Part shown: in pieces, positions 51,790 through 60,643 of the stretch
How positions within the stretch are numbered: the stretch's first letter is position 1
How the letters are laid out: the number at the start of each line of letters is the position of its first letter
From: Brevibacillus ruminantium
Lineage (GTDB): Bacteria > Bacillota > Bacilli > Brevibacillales > Brevibacillaceae
Assembly (NCBI RefSeq): GCF_023746555.1
Contig: NZ_CP098755.1
Span: 1,616,001-1,680,000 of the forward strand
Direction of reading: 5' to 3'
DNA: 64,000 nucleotides
Translations under genes and position numbers: made by a program
The notes under the pieces: model-generated
What the model saw: the letters and a program-made list of their open reading frames with translations, nothing else
Databases searched by the model: none
What the model was told of the DNA's origin: nothing

Positions 51790-53137
51790 ATACAGAAAGT
51801 GACGTTTGCTCTGCTTCCTGGCGAGGTTCGTCTCTCGCCCATAGCGGGTGCTGTTCAGCCTGGCGGAAGTGGCGAAAGAGGATCAGACTCAGTCCAATCA
51901 AGCCGACAGCCGTTCCCCCTACCATCAGCAAGGAGCTGGCTGCCAACAGCTTTTTGTTGAGCAAAAATGAACAAAGGGCATAGCTGACCGGTCCCAGCCC
52001 CACGGACATAAAGGTAAGCAGGGACATCACGCGGCCCAGCATGTGAACAGGAACGATCGTCTGGATATAGGTAATCAAGGGAATATTGGTCATCGTCATC
52101 ATCATCCCGACGATCAGCATCATCAACAGACCGAAGGGGAGGGCGTGCATGAAGGAAACGGCGGCAATCCCTGCGCCCATGAAACCGACAAAGAGCGGGA
52201 TGAGGAGGAAGCGGCCGCGAAAGCCTTTGCACAGCCCGGTAATAATCCCGCCCGAGATCGTGCCTACCCCGAGTGCCGTGTTCAGTGTGCTATAGGCATT
52301 GCTGTCCCAGCCGAGCTGTTTGACAAGGAGCGGCAGCCCCATGTTGACGGGACCGGAAAACATCATGTTGAGAACCAGAGAGGTACCGAAAATAATCATC
52401 AAGATCGGAATCGCTTTGCTGAAGCGAATGCCCTCGAATACTTGTCGGAAGAAGGAGGGCGCTGCAGCAGGGGAGGATTCGGCTGCTGCATTTTCAGAGA
52501 GGTTGCCGGAGATGCTTTCCTTCTCCGTCGGCTGCAAGCGAAGTGTCCAAATGATCAGGGTACCGAGAAAAAAAGCGGCGGACATGATCAAAAAGGTCAA
52601 ACCATAGCTGGTGCTTCGCATTAACACAGCGGCCACCAGCGGACCGCCAACCAGGCTGACCTGTTGAGCGATTTCCATCAGGCTATTGGCGGGTGCAAGC
52701 TGTTCCCGGCTGACCACAGAGGGTAGTATACTGCTTCTCGCCGGCCAGAAAAAAGCGTCGACTGTTCCAAATAAAAAGGCCGTCACATACACAGAGTAGG
52801 TAAAATAGGGATTCGTCTCTTGAAACAGCAGGGAGCCGAATCCGGCCAGCACGATGCCCCGGGCCAGAATGGAAGCAAACATGATCCACTTCCGGTTGTA
52901 TTTGTCCGCGGCCACTCCCCCTACCAGCATAAAGATCAAGCGGGGAATGGACATGCACATCAGCGTTGTTCCCAGGATGGATTCAGACCCGGTGACATCG
53001 ACAATAAACCAGGACAGCGCAATAAAAAAGGCTCCGTCTGCCAAAGCAGAGATGAGGTTTCCCGTCCAAAGGCGCAGAAACTGCCTGTTCTTCCAGAGTG
53101 CAGCTTTATTGGCGGGTGGGGTCATTGCCTGCGTCAT
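51788..53137 (-). CDS. MFS exporter, second gene of arsR operon
   Basis: The 449-residue protein has about 12 hydrophobic helices, with WKNRQFLRLWTGNLISALADGAFF at the start and GGVAADKYNRKWIMF between helices 2 and 3. This is the MFS_3/EntS-like exporter type. A hydrophilic central loop (about 210-240) is rich in Ser, Ala and Glu. The ATG at 53137 with GGAGG 10 bases upstream is preferred to 53224. It overlaps the regulator gene by 32 bases, so the pair is translationally coupled. Substrate unknown; the regulator probably controls it. Confidence 0.9.
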   Translation of the reverse strand: MTQAMTPPANKAALWKNRQFLRLWTGNLISALADGAFFIALSWFIVDVTGSESILGTTLMCMSIPRLIFMLVGGVAADKYNRKWIMFASILARGIVLAGFGSLLFQETNPYFTYSVYVTAFLFGTVDAFFWPARSSILPSVVSREQLAPANSLMEIAQQVSLVGGPLVAAVLMRSTSYGLTFLIMSAAFFLGTLIIWTLRLQPTEKESISGNLSENAAAESSPAAAPSFFRQVFEGIRFSKAIPILMIIFGTSLVLNMMFSGPVNMGLPLLVKQLGWDSNAYSTLNTALGVGTISGGIITGLCKGFRGRFLLIPLFVGFMGAGIAAVSFMHALPFGLLMMLIVGMMMTMTNIPLITYIQTIVPVHMLGRVMSLLTFMSVGLGPVSYALCSFLLNKKLLAASSLLMVGGTAVGLIGLSLILFRHFRQAEQHPLWARDEPRQEAEQTSLSV

Positions 53138-53828
53138 CGCTTTTAATCCTCCTGCATATTTTTCTAACGGTCGCATCACGGATGAATTCATAGCCCTCTG
53201 GCAGTGATTCATCCTCAGCGACATAAATCTGTTCGTCTGTCATAAATCCGACGTTTACAAAATAAAATACCTCATTTGTATCCTCGACTTCTCCTGCTGC
53301 AATCCGTTTCAGATGCCGCTCTTCCATCTCACCCAGTTCGTCTAACAAGGCATAATACTTGTCGAGCCAGGCTTTAATCTCCTCACGCGGTGCCTTGATC
53401 TCGCCGTTTCCGGCAAACATCGGCGGACGCTTGGCTTCCTCTGCAAATAACAGAAAGGACTCCTGCGGTGCATTGTACAGACGATTGATACTGGTCCGCA
53501 GGTGATTGATCATGGCCTCCTGCATCAGCAGGGTGTCCTCCTGGATGGAAGGGAGAAGGACGTCGCTGACTTTGAAATCATAAGCCACTGAGCGGAAAAA
53601 CTTTTGCACGATTCCGTTTTTTTCTTCCGTTCGTACTACGTGGACAAAACCATAATGCTCCAGTTCCTTGAGGTGGTAGTGAACCTTTGAGGGAGACAAA
53701 GACAGCTTGGTAGCGAGCTGCTTGCCTGTCTGTTCTTCCTTGACCAAAAGGGTCACGATTTCCATTCGCAGAGAATCACTGATTGCTTTCAGCTGTTCCA
53801 AGCTTTCGATCACCATATACCGTCGCAA
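53106..53828 (-). CDS. ArsR-family regulator with C-terminal effector domain
   Basis: The 240-residue protein starts at TTG 53828 behind GAGGTGG. The N-terminal helix-turn-helix reads ISDSLRMEIVTLLVKEEQTGKQLATKLSLSPSKVHYHLKELEHYG, close to ArsR/YcnK-type domains. The remaining 150 residues are helical, with no metal-binding Cys pair, so a metal ligand is unlikely; a small organic ligand is more plausible. It is the first gene of an operon with an MFS exporter, and an inverted repeat upstream could be its operator. Confidence 0.88.
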   Translation of the reverse strand: MRRYMVIESLEQLKAISDSLRMEIVTLLVKEEQTGKQLATKLSLSPSKVHYHLKELEHYGFVHVVRTEEKNGIVQKFFRSVAYDFKVSDVLLPSIQEDTLLMQEAMINHLRTSINRLYNAPQESFLLFAEEAKRPPMFAGNGEIKAPREEIKAWLDKYYALLDELGEMEERHLKRIAAGEVEDTNEVFYFVNVGFMTDEQIYVAEDESLPEGYEFIRDATVRKICRRIKSDDAGNDPTRQ

Positions 53829-53875
53829 AATAAACCCACCTCGATCACAAGAATTTGATTCGATACATTTTTTAA

Positions 53876-53897
53876 ACGTTCAAATAATCTTGAACGT
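53876..53897. promoter_or_regulatory. Candidate ArsR operator
   Basis: ACGTTCAA and TTGAACGT are perfect 8-base inverted arms around ATAATC. The site lies in the divergent region between the arsR gene and the plus-strand MFS gene. Confidence 0.6.
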
Positions 53898-53995
53898 ATT
53901 GTAACAATAGATCGTCATCTTGATCAAGAGAAATCTGCTTTTTTCGTGCAAATAGTGTTACAATACGGAAAAAACGGTGAAAGGACATGGTATGT

Positions 53996-55219
53996 ATGCC
54001 CGCCATTCTCAAGCATCCCGTCTTTCGCCGTCTCTACGCGGCTCACATTATACACATCGTCGGGAATGAATTTACGTTTATTGCCGTCGTGGGTCTTCTG
54101 CATGACCTGAGTGGTTCCGGTCTATCTTTTGCTGCTGGAACCGTTTTTCGTTTGCTTCCCTACGTGATTACGAGCTTGTTCTCTGGCGCTTTGCTGGAAA
54201 ACTGGGATAAGCGAAAGGTTATGATTAACGTAAACCTGCTGCGGGGCATTTTGGTCAGCCTCTTTTTTTGGATCACGACTCCCGCCTATCTGTGGGTTGC
54301 CTTTTTGCTGCTCATCCTGGTCAACGTCTGCAGTGCGTTTTTTCAGCCGGCGATGCAGGTAGCGATTGTCTCCTCGGTGGAGTCTGAGGATCGGCTGCAA
54401 GCCAATTCACTGCTCCAGGGAACGACTTCTTTTTTGATCATCGTCTGCCAGGGGATTGCAGCATTCTTGGTCTATTATTTTTCCTACCGGTTCAACTTTT
54501 TACTGGATGCTGCCTGCTATTTTGTCTCCTTGTTCATTTTGCTGAAAATGCCGTCTATGCGCGCAGCAGGAGAGAAAGCGAGTGTCAGCTTTCTGACTCG
54601 GTTCCGTGAGGGCTTCCAATACATTCGGAAGGCTCCGCAAATCAAGTCGGTTTTGGTCTACCAGATGGCAGAGCGAATCTTGGGTGCCTATTACATCATG
54701 CTCATGTTTCATATTTTGCAAGAGCGAAAAGAGGGCCTGCATATTTTCGGATTGCTTGATATTCCGCTTGGGCTGGGAGGCGTGTTGGCCGGAATCGTAG
54801 TCAGCAAATGGGCGGACAGGGCCGGTGAAAAGCGGGTGAATGCCGCGTTGGGCTGGGTCTTGATCGCGATGGGTCTCTCCATTTACGCGATGTTCCATGC
54901 CGGGCCGATCATGATATTAGCCGGTGCTACCCTGTTTTGTGCGTTTGCTTCGTTCAGCGCTACCATTATGGCAGTGACCCGCTTGCAGCGTTTGACGGAT
55001 GCGGATTATCTGGCACGCGTGTTCTCGATAAGAGAAATGGGAACGATGGGCAGCTTTGCAATTGGTTGCCTGATCGTCGGATACGGGGCTGAAGAGGTAG
55101 GAAGTGCGGTGATTTCCAGCGGCTTGGCTATTTTTGGCTTCATTGCCGGAGTGCTTTGGCTGTTCGCAGCACGAGCCGGGAAAACAGTGGAGTCTGCAAC
55201 AGAAAATGCCGCATCATAA
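53996..55219 (+). CDS. MFS exporter, divergent from arsR
   Basis: The 407-residue protein begins LKHPVFRRLYAAHIIHIVGNEF and has about 12 hydrophobic helices with LLENWDKRKVMI as the loop 2-3 signature. It is the same general EntS-like type as the two neighbouring MFS proteins. The ATG at 53996 is preferred because AAAGGA lies 10 bases before it, while the one at 53987 is too close. It shares the intergenic operator candidate with arsR. Substrate unknown. Confidence 0.88.
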   Translation: MPAILKHPVFRRLYAAHIIHIVGNEFTFIAVVGLLHDLSGSGLSFAAGTVFRLLPYVITSLFSGALLENWDKRKVMINVNLLRGILVSLFFWITTPAYLWVAFLLLILVNVCSAFFQPAMQVAIVSSVESEDRLQANSLLQGTTSFLIIVCQGIAAFLVYYFSYRFNFLLDAACYFVSLFILLKMPSMRAAGEKASVSFLTRFREGFQYIRKAPQIKSVLVYQMAERILGAYYIMLMFHILQERKEGLHIFGLLDIPLGLGGVLAGIVVSKWADRAGEKRVNAALGWVLIAMGLSIYAMFHAGPIMILAGATLFCAFASFSATIMAVTRLQRLTDADYLARVFSIREMGTMGSFAIGCLIVGYGAEEVGSAVISSGLAIFGFIAGVLWLFAARAGKTVESATENAAS

Positions 55220-55227
55220 AGAAGAGG

Positions 55228-55272
55228 AACACCTTTTTGCAAACTAACGGGTGCAAAGAAGGTGTTTTTTTG
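55228..55272 (+). terminator. Terminator between the two plus-strand MFS genes
   Basis: AACACCTT-TTTGCA and TGCAAA-AAGGTGTT form an interrupted 14-bp stem with a T run. Confidence 0.85.
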
Positions 55273-55357
55273 TGGTTATTTAATAAACATAGTGATTGAA
55301 TATGTATAAGATATGGAGTAAAATGAAAATAAGCTTGGAAAATAGAGGGAGACACAT

Positions 55358-56668
55358 ATGAAACAACTCTGGAAACATTCTGCTTTTCGCTGGTACTGGC
55401 TCGGACTGTTTTTATCTTCATTGGGGAATTCATTTGGCTGGGTCGCACTGTCCTGGTTTGTCATGAAACGAACAGGATCTCCCATCGCCATGGGGGGAGT
55501 CGTTCTCGCCTTTATGCTTTCGGCGGTGGCCGCAGGTCTAGTGGTCGGAGTCCTTCTCGATCGCTTTCCAAGGCGCAAGCTGATCATCTGGGACAACATT
55601 TTACGCGGGATTATCTTCGTGGCGCTGGTCATCGTCTTGCAGACAGAAGCACTGCCGCTGTGGGTCATGTATGTGCTGATCGTACTGGCAGGTCTTCTCT
55701 CGCCGCTCAGCAGCGCAGGGGCTCAGGCGCTGTTGCCTCGTCTGGTTCCTGACAAAAACCTGCTTGTGAAAGCAAACGGGGTAATGGAAAGCCAGTGGCA
55801 GATTACGAATTTGTTTGGGCCCGCTCTGGCCGGTGTGCTCATCGCTCTGATCGGTGAAGCCATGGTCCTATTGGTGGATGCCGGTGCCATGTTCTTATGC
55901 GCGTATTGTTTCGTGCGGATTCCGGCAGCTTCCTTGGAGGAGCCTGTCGAACCGGGCAGCGCTCAGCAAGCCGGAGCCTTTTTTCGTACACTGGGCAGCG
56001 ATATTTTAACCGGGTATCGTTTTCTCTGGAAGCGGTCGCAGCTTCTTTGGCTGCTGTTTTTCACCTTCTTTTTTAATATGGCGTATGGTCCCTTGGAGAT
56101 CGCTCTGCCGCTGTACGCCAACGAATTTCTCGGAGGAGAAGCCATCGCCATGGGCTTCCTGTGGTCCGCGCTCGCGGGAGGAGCATTGCTTGGATCGCTC
56201 TTGTTTTCCACGATTAACTGGAAAGTTTCGACCGGGATCACACTGTCATCGATCATCATCCTGTGGGGCATAACCACACTTCCCTTTGCTTTTTTCACGA
56301 GGACTGATGTGGCGATCGCGTCGATGGCACTTGCAGGGATGAGCTTTACCCCTTACAACATCTTGTACCGAAGCTATTTGCAGAAGCAGATTCCCTCCCA
56401 CTTGCTGGGACGTGTGCTGACGAGCGTGCGAACGATTACGGGCACCGGAATGCCTGCTGGGGCCGGTTTGGCCGGGCTGCTGATTCCTTTGACCGGGCTG
56501 CAAGGAATGTTTCTGGCCTCGTCCGTAGCGTGCATGGTGATCGGGCTTGTCGCGCTTCCGCTTCTTCGCGGACTGGACGCAGCGCAGCTACTTGCGGTTG
56601 AGCAAGGGAGCCAGGAGACGCTTCAAGCCAGCGGGCAGGAGCAGGTAAAACAGGGAGAGCAGGTGTAG
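55358..56668 (+). CDS. MFS exporter
   Basis: The 436-residue protein begins WKHSAFRWYWLGLFLSSLGNSF and has about 12 hydrophobic helices with GVLLDRFPRRKLIIWD between helices 2 and 3. It is the third EntS-like transporter in 5 kb but is separated from the second by a terminator. The sequences differ enough that recent duplication is unlikely, as judged by eye. Its last 81 bases overlap the end of the convergent SDR gene, so its Gln/Glu-rich C-terminal tail is encoded opposite that gene. Confidence 0.9.
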   Translation: MKQLWKHSAFRWYWLGLFLSSLGNSFGWVALSWFVMKRTGSPIAMGGVVLAFMLSAVAAGLVVGVLLDRFPRRKLIIWDNILRGIIFVALVIVLQTEALPLWVMYVLIVLAGLLSPLSSAGAQALLPRLVPDKNLLVKANGVMESQWQITNLFGPALAGVLIALIGEAMVLLVDAGAMFLCAYCFVRIPAASLEEPVEPGSAQQAGAFFRTLGSDILTGYRFLWKRSQLLWLLFFTFFFNMAYGPLEIALPLYANEFLGGEAIAMGFLWSALAGGALLGSLLFSTINWKVSTGITLSSIIILWGITTLPFAFFTRTDVAIASMALAGMSFTPYNILYRSYLQKQIPSHLLGRVLTSVRTITGTGMPAGAGLAGLLIPLTGLQGMFLASSVACMVIGLVALPLLRGLDAAQLLAVEQGSQETLQASGQEQVKQGEQV

Positions 56669-57367
56669 GCGGCGAGGCAGGGCAAGCTCGTCCTGCTTTT
56701 TTTCTACCGCATGCAGTATACGCCTGGCGGTCTTCTCCGGAGTAAGCAGATAGCGCTGTACCTTTCCTCTGTATGCCCCTGTCCGGTCGGCATGGTCCAG
56801 GAAAGGCGTGTCGATCGGGCCGGGCATGACGCACGTCACCTGTATGCCTGTTTTCGCCAATTCATGTCTGAGACCCTCGCTGAACCGGATCACAGCGGCT
56901 TTGCTCCCTGCGTATACGGCCGCCTTGGCAGTGGCCACTTGCCCAGCCAGCGAGGCAATATTGACAATGTGTCCTGTCTTTGTCGCGAGCATCATCGGCA
57001 GAAACGCATGGGTGATATAGAGAAGTCCATTCACATTGGTGTCAATCGTCTGTTTGATGTCGGTCAGGTTCATTTCTGCGAAGGGTTCAAACGAAGCCGT
57101 TCCGGCGTTGTTGTAAAGCAGGCTGCATTGCCCGAAATGTTCCTGGACCCATTCTGCCAGCTGCTTGCATTTGGCCGCGTCGGTGACTTCAAGGGCAAAG
57201 CAAAACAGATGGGCCGGGTTTCCCATACTTTGGGCGAGCGCCTCCAAACGTGATTCCGAGCGCGCCGCAGCAATGACCGTGTCCCCTCGCTCCAAATGCA
57301 AGCGCACCAAGGCAGAACCGAGTCCACCGGTAGCCCCGGTAACGACGACAACCTGTTGTTTTTGCAT
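56588..57367 (-). CDS. Short-chain dehydrogenase/reductase
   Basis: The 259-residue protein has the SDR pattern: VVVVTGATGGLGSALVRLHL (TGxxxGxG), LLYNNAGTASF (NNAG), the catalytic Ser in VNIASLAG, and YAGSK with the Tyr and Lys. A hydrophobic C-terminus (LLSLFYLLLPAGLKRLLAPLL) suggests membrane contact, as in DltE- or Dhrs7-like classical SDRs. The substrate is not known. The ATG at 57367 follows AAGGGT. The 3' end overlaps the MFS gene. Confidence 0.9.
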   Translation of the reverse strand: MQKQQVVVVTGATGGLGSALVRLHLERGDTVIAAARSESRLEALAQSMGNPAHLFCFALEVTDAAKCKQLAEWVQEHFGQCSLLYNNAGTASFEPFAEMNLTDIKQTIDTNVNGLLYITHAFLPMMLATKTGHIVNIASLAGQVATAKAAVYAGSKAAVIRFSEGLRHELAKTGIQVTCVMPGPIDTPFLDHADRTGAYRGKVQRYLLTPEKTARRILHAVEKKQDELALPRRLHLLSLFYLLLPAGLKRLLAPLLNRK

Positions 57368-57473
57368 ACTTACCCTTCTTTCTTGCTTCGGTTTAGGCAA
57401 TTGTTGATGCTGGATATGGAAAGTATAAGCCGTTCACATGTGGTGAAGGATAGCCCCTAGGGGGTGAATCAAC

Positions 57474-57689
57474 ATGCCAGAAGTAAAGTGCAGCGTAGCC
57501 AACTGTGCGTACTGGGGCGAAGGAAACAACTGTAATGCCGACATGATTATGGTGGAAATCGACGCCCATGCAGGTGCAAACTTTAAAGAAGAGTTCGCCG
57601 GCGAGTACGGCTACGACTCTACCCACAAGGATCGGGCAGGCTCTTCCTCCCAGACCTGTTGTCACACCTTCAAACCAAAAAAGCAGTAA
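57474..57689 (+). CDS. DUF1540 Cys-rich small protein
   Basis: The 71-residue protein carries the DUF1540 Cys pattern: VKCSVANCAYWGEGNNCNADMI at the start and SSSQTCCHTFKP at the end. Such proteins occur in spore formers and probably bind metal; the function is not known. AGGGGGTG lies just before the ATG. Confidence 0.85.
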   Translation: MPEVKCSVANCAYWGEGNNCNADMIMVEIDAHAGANFKEEFAGEYGYDSTHKDRAGSSSQTCCHTFKPKKQ

Positions 57690-57695
57690 GGTAGT

Positions 57696-57741
57696 AAGGA
57701 AAAAGACGTATCCCGTTTGTGGTGATACGTCTTTTCCTTTC
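57696..57741. terminator. Terminator between DUF1540 and yqfW-like genes
   Basis: AAGGAAAAGACGTATC and GATACGTCTTTTCCTT form a long stem. Both strands end in T-rich sequence. Confidence 0.75.
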
Positions 57742-57758
57742 ATGCTTCTATGCGTTCT

Positions 57759-58349
57759 TTATCGCAGAATATGCTTGATCGGCCACGATTTTACCAAAGT
57801 ATCGACCTGCTCCCAGGAGTACACTCTGTGAACGAGCTCGGGAAGCGTCCCCTGGTTGTAGGGTGTATCGAAGAGCAGGATCGGAATTTCCAGGTCTTCT
57901 GATAACTGCAAGGCATTTTCCAATCGATCCTCAAGAAACAGGTCAACCCGCCATTTCCGTGCGGCAGCCAGCTTGTCGTGGGAACCGATCAGGTCCAGCT
58001 CATGATAAGGGATTTGGTAGCGGGAGAACCAGTTCAGGGTAACATCCCTGTGCCGGGCTTCCCTGGCGCTGATGTAGACGAGTCGATGCTGATGGTACCA
58101 ATTCCGTAAAACCGCGTCGGCTGTTCCGTGCACCGGTGCTTCATCGTATAACCGCTCTCCATTTTTGTCCAGCCAATCGGCAAAAGCTTCCTCGGTTATA
58201 TTGTAGACAGTCGCCAGATTGTACGCAAAACAGTCTTCGTATCGCAAATGTTTACCAAAGCTTTCGTTCATCAACGGCACGATACTGCTTGGTTCCGTGA
58301 CCGTCCCGTCAATATCGATGCCAATTATTAGGGTTCTCTCTGGTTTCAT
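57759..58349 (-). CDS. HAD-family putative nucleotidase (YqfW-like)
   Basis: The 196-residue protein has HAD motif I IIGIDIDGTVTEP, motif II RLVYISAREARH, a lysine region (HDKLAAARKWRVDLF) and motif III FLEDRLENAL. This fits the 5'(3')-deoxyribonucleotidase/YqfW group. The substrate is not proven. The next gene, divergent, resembles yqfX, the neighbour of yqfW in B. subtilis. Weak GGCGAGAGG ribosome site. Confidence 0.82.
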   Translation of the reverse strand: MKPERTLIIGIDIDGTVTEPSSIVPLMNESFGKHLRYEDCFAYNLATVYNITEEAFADWLDKNGERLYDEAPVHGTADAVLRNWYHQHRLVYISAREARHRDVTLNWFSRYQIPYHELDLIGSHDKLAAARKWRVDLFLEDRLENALQLSEDLEIPILLFDTPYNQGTLPELVHRVYSWEQVDTLVKSWPIKHILR

Positions 58350-58440
58350 CCTCTCGCCTCCAGTTTAAATTGTACACCGAAGGCAGAGAATAAGGCTACT
58401 TCCTTCACCATAATCCTTGTGCAAAGGGGCTGAGCATCCC

Positions 58441-59013
58441 ATGGCGTACGACAAAGACGAACGTATGAATGCTGAGCAGAAGGAAGCAGACAACGGGCTC
58501 GCTGAAATGGTGGATCAGCGGGACACGGAGTTTGCTGCTGACAGTTGGATGGGGGCTGTATTCACCCCGGACACCAGCAAGACCAAACGAATCATCGACT
58601 ACGATCCACAGACGCAGACAGAGCGCTACGAGGGAGAATCGACAGAGACCCCCTTTGGTAATCTGGCCGGAGCCGATGTGGAACGGGTACCCTCTCGTAC
58701 AACGGCTGAACGTACGCGGGATTACGATGTAGAGAGTGCCGCAGAAATCGCGGAGCCTGTCCGTGGAGTCCGACGTTCCAACCAGACAGAGTCAGAGCCT
58801 GAAAATGGAGCAAGCGGCCTGGGAATGACAGGGCTTGGCCTGTCCATCCTGTCCCTCTTTTTGCTGCCGTACCTGATCGCTCCAGTCGGAATGATCCTGG
58901 GTTACATGGCGTTTCGTCGAAATGCCCGTACCCTTGGCACGTGGGCAATGATCGTAGGTGCTGTTGCGCTGATTGGCGCACTGGTGATCTACCCATACTA
59001 CGTCGCCCGATAG
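58441..59013 (+). CDS. YqfX-like membrane protein
   Basis: The 190-residue protein has a long hydrophilic acidic N-terminal region (about 1-125) and two or three C-terminal membrane helices (GLGLSILSLFLLPYLIAPVGMILGYMAF and WAMIVGAVALIGALVIY). The helical part resembles DUF4190-like domains. The ATG at 58441 with AAGGGG upstream is used; a TTG at 58417 is an alternative. Function unknown. Confidence 0.75.
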   Translation: MAYDKDERMNAEQKEADNGLAEMVDQRDTEFAADSWMGAVFTPDTSKTKRIIDYDPQTQTERYEGESTETPFGNLAGADVERVPSRTTAERTRDYDVESAAEIAEPVRGVRRSNQTESEPENGASGLGMTGLGLSILSLFLLPYLIAPVGMILGYMAFRRNARTLGTWAMIVGAVALIGALVIYPYYVAR

Positions 59014-59021
59014 TGCTCATC

Positions 59022-59050
59022 AGCCTCTCCTTTCAGGGGAGGCTTTTTTC
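59022..59050. terminator. Terminator between yqfX-like and DUF84 genes
   Basis: AGCCTCTCC and GGGGAGGCT form a stem followed by TTTTTC on the plus strand. The reverse side has a poorer T tract. Confidence 0.8.
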
Positions 59051-59053
59051 ATT

Positions 59054-59593
59054 TTAGGTCGTCTCCCGGTAAAAGGGTGAAACGAACGGAGCAAGAGCGG
59101 CAATCACTGCATCCCGGAAAACCTCTGCTCGCTGGATACGCCCGCCGGTAATCAAGCCATAAGCGCCTCCCCGGTGGTTGCTCCCTGTTGTGCCGCTCCA
59201 TTCATCAATGACGGTCCGCAGTTCAACATCCTCGCGCTTGATCCGCTCAACTGCTTCATTCGGCATCGGAAACGCCAGGCCTTTTCCCAGGGACAACTGC
59301 GTCCCATCCCAGGCAGCGCACACGGAAACCAGGTACCATTGCTGGGTGAAGAGGTCGTCGTAAGCCAGACCGCCTTCGAGTCCGAGTCCAATGTAGCCTT
59401 CGCCGGCTTCCGTGAGGGCGGCCTTGGCCCGATTCACTGCACCGCGAATCGTCTCCTCTTCCGAGAGGGGTTGGTCGGAGATACCGGAGGGGACGGACAT
59501 ACAAAGAGGATCAGCCCCTGTTGCCAGCCGAACAGCTTTTACTTTTGCTTCATTTTTTGTGCCGAGAACATATTTGAGTGTGGAGAAATCCAT
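59054..59593 (-). CDS. DUF84 non-canonical purine NTPase
   Basis: The 179-residue protein has LGTKNEAKVKAVRLA, PLSEEETIRGAVNRAKAAL, YIGLGLEGGLAYDD and GSNHRGGAYGLITGG, which mark the DUF84/YjjX inosine/xanthosine triphosphatase family. These enzymes remove deaminated purine nucleotides from the pool. GAGGAGGATAGC precedes the ATG. It is divergent from dapF. Confidence 0.88.
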   Translation of the reverse strand: MDFSTLKYVLGTKNEAKVKAVRLATGADPLCMSVPSGISDQPLSEEETIRGAVNRAKAALTEAGEGYIGLGLEGGLAYDDLFTQQWYLVSVCAAWDGTQLSLGKGLAFPMPNEAVERIKREDVELRTVIDEWSGTTGSNHRGGAYGLITGGRIQRAEVFRDAVIAALAPFVSPFYRETT

Positions 59594-59705
59594 CGCTATC
59601 CTCCTCGCTGTTGCATGCTAGGGGTAGTATACCACGACTGTCCAAGGTGATGTTCTGTGTTAAAATAATGGATAACAGAACGCCGAACACAGAGAGGAAC
59701 CGACG

Positions 59706-60575
59706 ATGAAATTCACCAAAATGCATGGGTTGGGAAATGATTATGTCTACGTCAACTGTTTTGAAGAGCGGCTGGAGGGCGTCAATCTGCCGGAGCTGGC
59801 GAGAAGAGTCAGTGATCGTCATTTTGGCATAGGCGGAGATGGATTAATTCTGATTATGCCGTCCGATTCAGCTGATTTCCGCATGAGAGTCTTCAATAAT
59901 GATGGCAGCGAAGCAAAAAACTGCGGAAACGGACTGCGCTGTGTCAGTAAATACGTGGTGGATCATGGCTTGACGAAGAAAACCTCTTTTACGGTAGAGA
60001 CGCTGGGGGGAATCGTCACTCCGGAAGTCAGCCTCGGTCCTGATGGAAAAGTGGATGTGGTGACGATAGACATGGGCGAGCCCCGATTCAAACGCTCTGC
60101 GATTCCAATGACGGGCGAGCCGGATGAGCAGGTGGTGGAGCATCCATTGACGGTGGAGGGGCGTACCTTTCCCCTGACGGCTGTCTCGATGGGCAACCCC
60201 CACGCCATATTGTTTGTGGAAAAGCTGGAGGAGGAAGATGTCACCGCTTACGGTCCTCACATCGAGCGGCATGAGTGGTTTCCCGAACGCACCAATGTGG
60301 AATTTATCCAGGTGTTAAACCGGCAGGAACTGCTGTTTCGTGTGTGGGAGAGAGGTTCGGGAGTGACGCTCGCCTGTGGAACCGGGGCTTGTGCGGCAGC
60401 GGTTGCGGCCTGCCTGAGCGGAAAGACGGAGAGAACCGTTACTGTCCATCTGGCAGGAGGTGACCTGCTGATCGAGTGGCGGGAAACAGACAATCACGTC
60501 TATATGACCGGGCCGGCCACGGAGGTCTTTCAGGGAGTGTATGCTGGAGAATTGCCTGTGGCCGACAGGAGGTAG
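59706..60575 (+). CDS. dapF: Diaminopimelate epimerase
   Basis: This 289-residue enzyme has FTKMHGLGNDYVYV, RHFGIGGDGLILI, FNNDGSEAKNCGNGLRC with the first catalytic Cys, and GVTLACGTGACAAAVAA with the second. It converts LL- to meso-diaminopimelate for lysine and peptidoglycan. GAGAGGAAC precedes the ATG. It is monocistronic with its own terminator. Confidence 0.96.
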   Translation: MKFTKMHGLGNDYVYVNCFEERLEGVNLPELARRVSDRHFGIGGDGLILIMPSDSADFRMRVFNNDGSEAKNCGNGLRCVSKYVVDHGLTKKTSFTVETLGGIVTPEVSLGPDGKVDVVTIDMGEPRFKRSAIPMTGEPDEQVVEHPLTVEGRTFPLTAVSMGNPHAILFVEKLEEEDVTAYGPHIERHEWFPERTNVEFIQVLNRQELLFRVWERGSGVTLACGTGACAAAVAACLSGKTERTVTVHLAGGDLLIEWRETDNHVYMTGPATEVFQGVYAGELPVADRR

Positions 60576-60594
60576 GAAAAGGAAATGTAAATGT

Positions 60595-60639
60595 AAATCC
60601 GCCCTTTGGCCAGTTTGCCATGCCGGGGCGGATTTTTTG
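60595..60639 (+). terminator. Terminator of dapF
   Basis: AATCCGCCC and GGGCGGATT form a 9-bp stem with a partly paired 21-base loop (TGGC..GCCA) and a T run. Confidence 0.8.
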
Positions 60640-60643
60640 TTCG

